From positions 1 to 62,864 of the forward strand of contig CAJYKB010000052.1 of NCBI GenBank assembly GCA_913774925.1: DNA of 62,864 nt, written 5' to 3'. Both the position numbers and the translations under genes were made by a program. Of the stretch, positions 58,523 to 62,864 are shown one piece after another. Under the pieces are notes generated by a model. The model worked only from the letters and a program-made list of their open reading frames with translations. It was not told the DNA's origin and searched no databases. Each line of letters begins with the position of its first letter. The first letter of the stretch is position 1. Source of the DNA: an uncultured Sphingomonas sp. GTDB lineage: Bacteria > Pseudomonadota > Alphaproteobacteria > Sphingomonadales > Sphingomonadaceae.

Positions 58523-58755
58523 CGCGCGCCGGAGGAACCGGCGGCGGATGCGCGACGCTCCATGGCCGCGCAGGAAGGCGTAGAGGCAGCCGAGCGCCAG
58601 GAGGAGCAGGAAGGTGGCGGCCAGGCGGGCGCGAGAGCGTGGGGGATGGGGCGTGCGGAGGGGTAGCCGGTGTTCCCGTCATGGCGGGGTCGCCGCGACG
58701 TTCAGGTTGTCGCGCGTGGCGGTTGAGGGACTCGCACCGCGTACTTCCGCGCTTC

Positions 58756-58855
58756 CCGTCATCCCGGACTTGTTCCGGGATCCACCGTGCCGCACGAGCA
58801 ACGGCTGGCGCGTGTGCGGCACGGTGGATGCCGGAACACGTCCGGCATGACGGTG
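58756..58855. repeat. Long imperfect palindrome between two leftward genes
   Basis: A CCGTCATCCCGGACTTG arm at 58757 pairs with a GCATGACGGTGGG-type arm near 58854, and the inner CACCGTGCCGCAC pairs with GTGCGGCACGGTG around 14 bases of loop. It is a dispersed repeat distinct from the unit at 572 and 61584. Confidence 0.65.
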
Positions 58856-58977
58856 GGAATGGCCGCCGCGATGAGGATAGTCCCCGCATGACGGGGATAG
58901 TTCGCCCCCGCTCCGATCACGCCCGCGGTGGCGGAGGGTCGACGCGGCTTCCCCTCACCCGCTCGCCCCGCCCCCGC

Positions 58978-59949
58978 TCAGCGATCGAGGCGGTGCTCGC
59001 CCTTCACCCAGCGGACGGTGCCCGAGGAGGCGCGCATCACCACGCTCTCGGTCGACATCACCTTGCCCTTGCGCTTGACGCCGGCCAGCAGCGAGCCGTC
59101 GGTGACGCCGGTCGCGGCGAAGATGCAGTCGCCCTTGGCCAGATCCTTGAGGTCGTACTGGCGGTCGAGATCCTCGATCCCCCACTTGCGCGCGCGCGCG
59201 CGCTCGTCGTCGTTGCGGAACAGCAGGCGGCCCTTGAACTGCCCGCCGACGCAGCGCAGCGCCGCGCAGGCCAGCACACCCTCCGGCGCGCCGCCCGATC
59301 CCATGTAGACGTCGATCGTGGTGTCGGGATCGGTGGTGGCGATCACGCCCGCGACGTCGCCGTCGCCGATGAGCACCACGCCGCAGCCGAGCGCGCGCAG
59401 TTCGGCGATCAGCGCCTCGTGCCGGGGGCGGTCGAGGACGCAGGCGATGATGTCCTTCGGCTCGACACCCTTGGCCGCGGCGATCGCCTTCACGTTCTCG
59501 GTCGGCGAACGGTCGAGGTCGATCACGCCCGCGGGCAGGCCGGGGCCGACCGCCAGCTTGTCCATGTACACGTCGGGCGCGTTGAGCAGCCCGCCCGCCT
59601 CCGCGATGGCGAGCACCGCGAGGCTGTTGGGGCCGGACTTGGCGCAGATCGTGGTGCCCTCCAGCGGATCGAGCGCGATGTCGATCGCGGGACCGCTGCC
59701 GGTGCCGACCTTCTCGCCGATGTAGAGCATCGGCGCCTCGTCGCGCTCGCCCTCGCCGATGACGACGGTGCCGTCCATGTCGAGTTCGTTGAGCGCGGCG
59801 CGCATCGCCTCGACCGCGGCGGCATCCGCCGCCTTTTCGTCGCCACGTCCGGTCAGGGTCGAGGCGGCGATCGCCGCCGCTTCGGTCACGCGCACCATTT
59901 CGAGCACGAGAACGCGGTCGAGTACCTTGCTGGCGGTCGTCGTCGTCAT
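58978..59949 (-). CDS. glpX: Class II fructose-1,6-bisphosphatase GlpX
   Basis: A 323-residue protein: VLVLEMVRVTEAAAIAAS, MDGTVVIGEGERDEAPML, DIALDPLEGTTICAKSGPNS and TTIDVYMGSGGAPEGVLACA are the family's substrate and metal motifs. It removes the 1-phosphate from fructose-1,6-bisphosphate in gluconeogenesis. The ATG at 59949 matches the family start; an ATG eight codons earlier is possible. Confidence 0.95.
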   Translation of the reverse strand: MTTTTASKVLDRVLVLEMVRVTEAAAIAASTLTGRGDEKAADAAAVEAMRAALNELDMDGTVVIGEGERDEAPMLYIGEKVGTGSGPAIDIALDPLEGTTICAKSGPNSLAVLAIAEAGGLLNAPDVYMDKLAVGPGLPAGVIDLDRSPTENVKAIAAAKGVEPKDIIACVLDRPRHEALIAELRALGCGVVLIGDGDVAGVIATTDPDTTIDVYMGSGGAPEGVLACAALRCVGGQFKGRLLFRNDDERARARKWGIEDLDRQYDLKDLAKGDCIFAATGVTDGSLLAGVKRKGKVMSTESVVMRASSGTVRWVKGEHRLDR

Positions 59950-60050
59950 GCTGCTGCCCTGCCCCTGGATCATTGATCGTTAAACGCGTTTAACGGGCTT
60001 AGAAGACACTGGCGTGACGGACAAGCCCGTTGATCGCACGCCCGTATCGA

Positions 60051-60872
60051 TCAATCCCGCAACAATTCGTTGATGCTGGTCTTGCTGCGGGTCTGCGCGT
60101 CGACGCGCTTGACGATCACCGCGCAATACAGGCCCAGGTTGCCGCCAGTCGAGCCGGGGACAACCACGGCATAGGGCGGCACCTCGCCGCGATAGACCTC
60201 GCCCGAGGCGCGATCGATGATCTTGGTAGACGCGCCGAGATAGACGCCCATCGACAGCACCGCGCCCTCACCGACGCGGACGCCCTCCGCCACCTCCGAC
60301 CGCGCGCCGATGAACGCGCCGTCGCCGATGATGACGGGATCCGCCTGGAGCGGCTCCAGCACGCCGCCGATGCCCGCGCCGCCGGAGATGTGGACGTTCT
60401 TCCCGATCTGCGCGCAGCTGCCGACGGTGGCCCAGGTATCGACCATCGTCCCCTCGCCGACATAGGCGCCGATGTTGACGAAGCTGGGCATCAGCACCGC
60501 ACCCTTGGCGACATGCGCGCCGCGACGCACGACGCTGCCCGGCACCGCGCGGAAGCCGGCGGCGCGGAACGCGGCCTCGTCCCAGCCGGAGAACTTGCTC
60601 GGCACCTTGTCGAACCAGTGGCCAGCGCCCGGACCGTTGTCGATCAGGACGTTGTCATTGAGACGAAAGCTGAGCAGCACCGCCTTCTTGAGCCACTGAT
60701 TGACCTGCCAGCCGCCCTCTCCGTCGAGCTGCGCGACGCGCGCCTCGCCCGAGTCTAGGAGCGCCAGCGCCTGCTCGACCGCGTCGCGCACCTCGCCCTG
60801 CGTCGTCAGGCCGAGGTCGGCGCGGTTGTCCCAGGCGGCGTCGATCGTGGCGGCGAGGTCGGTAGCGGTCAT
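60051..60872 (-). CDS. dapD: Tetrahydrodipicolinate N-succinyltransferase DapD
   Basis: A 273-residue protein of the lysine/diaminopimelate pathway: N-terminal helical part, then the left-handed beta-helix with hexapeptide repeats ([60 protein letters not shown]). It transfers succinyl from CoA to tetrahydrodipicolinate. GGAGG precedes the ATG at 60872; it overlaps the previous gene by one base (TGATG). Confidence 0.96.
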   Translation of the reverse strand: MTATDLAATIDAAWDNRADLGLTTQGEVRDAVEQALALLDSGEARVAQLDGEGGWQVNQWLKKAVLLSFRLNDNVLIDNGPGAGHWFDKVPSKFSGWDEAAFRAAGFRAVPGSVVRRGAHVAKGAVLMPSFVNIGAYVGEGTMVDTWATVGSCAQIGKNVHISGGAGIGGVLEPLQADPVIIGDGAFIGARSEVAEGVRVGEGAVLSMGVYLGASTKIIDRASGEVYRGEVPPYAVVVPGSTGGNLGLYCAVIVKRVDAQTRSKTSINELLRD

Positions 60873-61534
60873 CATTCCTCCAGCAGGCATTGGAGCCAGA
60901 CGGTCACGTCGGTGACGCGCACGTCGACATAGTCACGGTCGCGGTCGTGGTCCTGCTCGGACCCGTTGTCGACCCAGACCGTGGTCATGCCGATCGCCTT
61001 GGCGGGTTTCAGGTTGCGGGCCATGTCCTCGACGAACAGCGCGCGGGTGGGATCGATGCCGAAGGCGGCGCACAGCCCGGCATAGGCCGACGCCGCGGGC
61101 TTAGGCACCAGGTCCATTGCATGGATGTCGTGCACCGCCTCGAACGACCGGCCCAGACCGAGGCGGTCGAGCACCTTCAGCGCATAGGGCTTGTCGCCGT
61201 TGGTGAAGACCAGCTTGCGCCCCGGTAGCTTCGCGAGCGCGGCGGCGAGCGGGGCGTTCTCCTCCAGCACGTCCATCTCGATATCATGGACGTAGCTGAG
61301 GAAGTCGGCGGGATCGATCTCAAGTTCCGCCATCAGCCCGGCGAGCGTGGTGCCGTGGTTGAGGAAATGCTGCTTCTGGACGCGGCGGGCCTCGACCGGA
61401 TCGAGATCGAGCAGGCGGGCGACGTACTCGGTCATCCTCGCATCGATCAGCGCGAAGAGATTGGCGCGCGCCGGATAGAGCGTGTTGTCCAGATCGAAGA
61501 TCCAGGTGTCGATATGGGCGAACGCAGGGGGCAT
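60872..61534 (-). CDS. HAD-family pyrimidine 5'-nucleotidase
   Basis: A 220-residue HAD hydrolase: [12 protein letters not shown] (motif I), [12 protein letters not shown] (motif II), [11 protein letters not shown] (motif III Lys) and [20 protein letters not shown] (motif IV). The DNTLYP variant and size match the pyrimidine 5'-nucleotidase/SDT1 group common beside dapD in alphaproteobacteria. It probably clears nucleotide monophosphates. Coupled to dapD by TGATG. Confidence 0.9.
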   Translation of the reverse strand: MPPAFAHIDTWIFDLDNTLYPARANLFALIDARMTEYVARLLDLDPVEARRVQKQHFLNHGTTLAGLMAELEIDPADFLSYVHDIEMDVLEENAPLAAALAKLPGRKLVFTNGDKPYALKVLDRLGLGRSFEAVHDIHAMDLVPKPAASAYAGLCAAFGIDPTRALFVEDMARNLKPAKAIGMTTVWVDNGSEQDHDRDRDYVDVRVTDVTVWLQCLLEE

Positions 61535-61583
61535 CGGGCGCGGCGTGTAGTGGGTTTTGACGGGGGGTGGAAGGTGCAGTCGG

Positions 61584-61678
61584 CGTCATTCCCGCGAAGG
61601 CGGGAATCCAGAAACGCTGTCATCGATGGAGGCACGAGGGCAGCGCGTCTGGATCCCCGCCTGCGCGGGGATGACGGT
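61584..61678. repeat. Dispersed paired inverted repeat, copy 2
   Basis: Same composite as 572-667, with GTCATTCCCGCGAAGGCGGG at the left and CCCCGCCTGCGCGGGGATGA at the right, about 45 bases apart; the middle (AAACGCTGTCATCGATGGAG) also resembles copy 1. Confidence 0.7.
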
Positions 61679-61730
61679 AGTGTGCGAGGAAAGACTAGTA
61701 TCGAAACGCAACCGACCCCATGTTCCTCGC

Positions 61731-62729
61731 ATGACCCGATATTCGCTCCTCGACCTCGTCCCCGTCACCGACACCGGAACGGTGGCGACCGCCCTTTCCA
61801 ACGCCGCCGACCTCGCGCGCCATGCCGAGGCGTGCGGCTATTCGCGCTATTGGGTGGCGGAGCATCACGGGATGGAGGGGATCGCGTCCGCCGCCACCGC
61901 GGTGGTGCTGGCGCATATCGGGCAGGCGACGCGCACGATCCGCATTGGCGCGGGCGGGATCATGCTGCCCAATTCGGCGCCGTTGCAGATCGCGGAGCAG
62001 TTCGGGACGCTGGACGCGCTGTTCCCGGGGCGGATCGACCTGGGGCTGGGGCGCGCGCCGGGGTCCGATCAGCGCGTGGCGCACGCCTTGCGGCGCAACC
62101 TGAACAGCGATGCGAACCAGTTCCCTAATGACGTGGTCGAGTTGCAGAGCTATTTCGCGGACGACGGGCGCACCGGCATCCGCGCGACGCCGGGTGCGGG
62201 GGCGGCACCGCAGATGTGGATCCTGGGATCGAGCCTGTTCGGGGCGCAGCTGGCGGCCATATTGGGTCTGCCGTATGCGTTCGCGTCGCATTTCGCGCCC
62301 GATGCGCTGGATCAGGCGATGGCGATCTATCGCCGCGACTTCCGACCGTCGGCGGTGCTGGAGCGGCCCTATGCGATGGCGGGGTTCAACGTCTTCGCCG
62401 CAGAGACGCACGCGGAGGCGGAGCTGCTCGCCTCGTCGCAGCAGCAGTCGTTCGTGGCGCTGCGCACCGGCAATCCGGGCAAGATGCGCCCGCCGGTGGA
62501 GGGGTATCGTCAGTCGCTGCCGCCGTCGCATGCCGCGATCCTCGACCACGTGCTGTCGGCCAGCGCGATCGGTACGCGCGACGAGGTGGCGCGCGGGATC
62601 GCGGCGTTCGTCGAACGCACCGGCGTCGACGAGGTGATGGTGGCGAGCGCGATCTACGACCACGACGCGCGCAAGCGATCGGTGGCGATCGCGGCGGAGG
62701 CGATGCAGGAGGTGCGCAAGGCGGCGTGA
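61731..62729 (+). CDS. LLM-class (luciferase-like) flavin-dependent oxidoreductase
   Basis: A 332-residue protein: [60 protein letters not shown] and [20 protein letters not shown] are characteristic of the LLM family group 1 close to YhbW. It uses FMN; the substrate is not known. The ATG at 61731 begins the normal family N-terminus [12 protein letters not shown]. Confidence 0.92.
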   Translation: MTRYSLLDLVPVTDTGTVATALSNAADLARHAEACGYSRYWVAEHHGMEGIASAATAVVLAHIGQATRTIRIGAGGIMLPNSAPLQIAEQFGTLDALFPGRIDLGLGRAPGSDQRVAHALRRNLNSDANQFPNDVVELQSYFADDGRTGIRATPGAGAAPQMWILGSSLFGAQLAAILGLPYAFASHFAPDALDQAMAIYRRDFRPSAVLERPYAMAGFNVFAAETHAEAELLASSQQQSFVALRTGNPGKMRPPVEGYRQSLPPSHAAILDHVLSASAIGTRDEVARGIAAFVERTGVDEVMVASAIYDHDARKRSVAIAAEAMQEVRKAA

Positions 62730-62779
62730 GGTTGGGGCGCGCCGTCGCCCTGCCCGCTTCCGCAACCCCGGACCTGTTC

Positions 62780-62864
62780 GAGACCTCTGCGAAAAGGTGC
62801 TGACGTTCTGGTATGGAAATGATTCGATGCTGTTGAAGGAGCGGCGTCGATGGAACAGCGTGGA
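62780..62864. mobile_element. Possible left end of an IS5-like insertion sequence
   Basis: From about 62780 the sequence begins GAGACCTCTGCGAAAAGG, which resembles the terminal inverted repeats of IS5-group elements as I recall them. An ATG with AAGGAG ahead at 62850 (MEQRG) may start a transposase, cut by the window edge. The right end is not visible, so this is tentative. Confidence 0.35.

Overview
The window is high-GC chromosomal DNA of an alphaproteobacterium, most likely a sphingomonad (Sphingomonas or a close relative). This is inferred from the TonB-dependent receptor with a long plug domain, SapC, CpdR, class II GlpX, DapD, the many GTG starts, and paired inverted repeats of the kind common between sphingomonad genes. 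About 11 kb of host chromosome lies on the right (51.5-62.9 kb) and 8.7 kb on the left; a complete prophage of about 42.8 kb lies between.

Left host arm (1-8680): 5' part of typA, a TonB-dependent receptor, a TelA/XpaC-like pair, two tandem STAS/SpoIIAA-like paralogues, an Nramp metal transporter (mntH), a DUF2147 exported protein, a GFA-family protein and a terminator. Right host arm (51575-62864): cpdR, an N-formylglutamate amidohydrolase, a probable small RNA, sapC, an FAD-linked oxidase, a DEAD-box helicase with a DUF1289 protein, a CPBP protease, glpX, dapD, a HAD pyrimidine 5'-nucleotidase, a luciferase-like oxidoreductase, and possibly the left end of an insertion sequence.

Prophage (8682-51572): it is bounded by a 47-bp direct repeat of the 3' part of a tRNA-Val(GAC) gene. 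The intact tRNA gene is at the right end and its original terminator is stranded at the left end. The tyrosine integrase (50177-51514) sits beside attR. Read from the switch region at 44.0-44.2 kb: a CI-like repressor and a Cro/YdaS-like protein are divergent around two palindromic operators. An early operon runs rightwards (small proteins, zinc ribbons, a GcrA-like regulator, a large ParB-like protein, integrase). The leftward strand carries a toxin-antitoxin pair, a membrane protein, regulators, HNH nuclease, a possible cos region, and the full HK97-type siphovirus set: terminases, portal, protease, capsid, connectors, tail tube, chaperones, tape measure, tail tip, tailspike, lysis genes, and finally two proteins with signal peptides. 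Gene overlaps of 1-4 bases (ATGA, GTGA, TGATG) occur throughout, pointing to translational coupling.

Cargo region (8.7-17.8 kb): in the circular phage map it lies between the end of the tail/lysis genes and attP, the place where lysogenic-conversion genes usually sit. It holds a replication-initiator-like HTH protein, a second integrase of the P4 type, a two-gene unit of much lower GC content (a DUF262 protein overlapping a HEPN protein with an intact Rx4H motif), a cassette-like array of small membrane or exported orphan proteins separated by a structured repeat, and a D12-class adenine methylase. The DUF262-HEPN unit is the best candidate here for a little-described anti-phage defence system.
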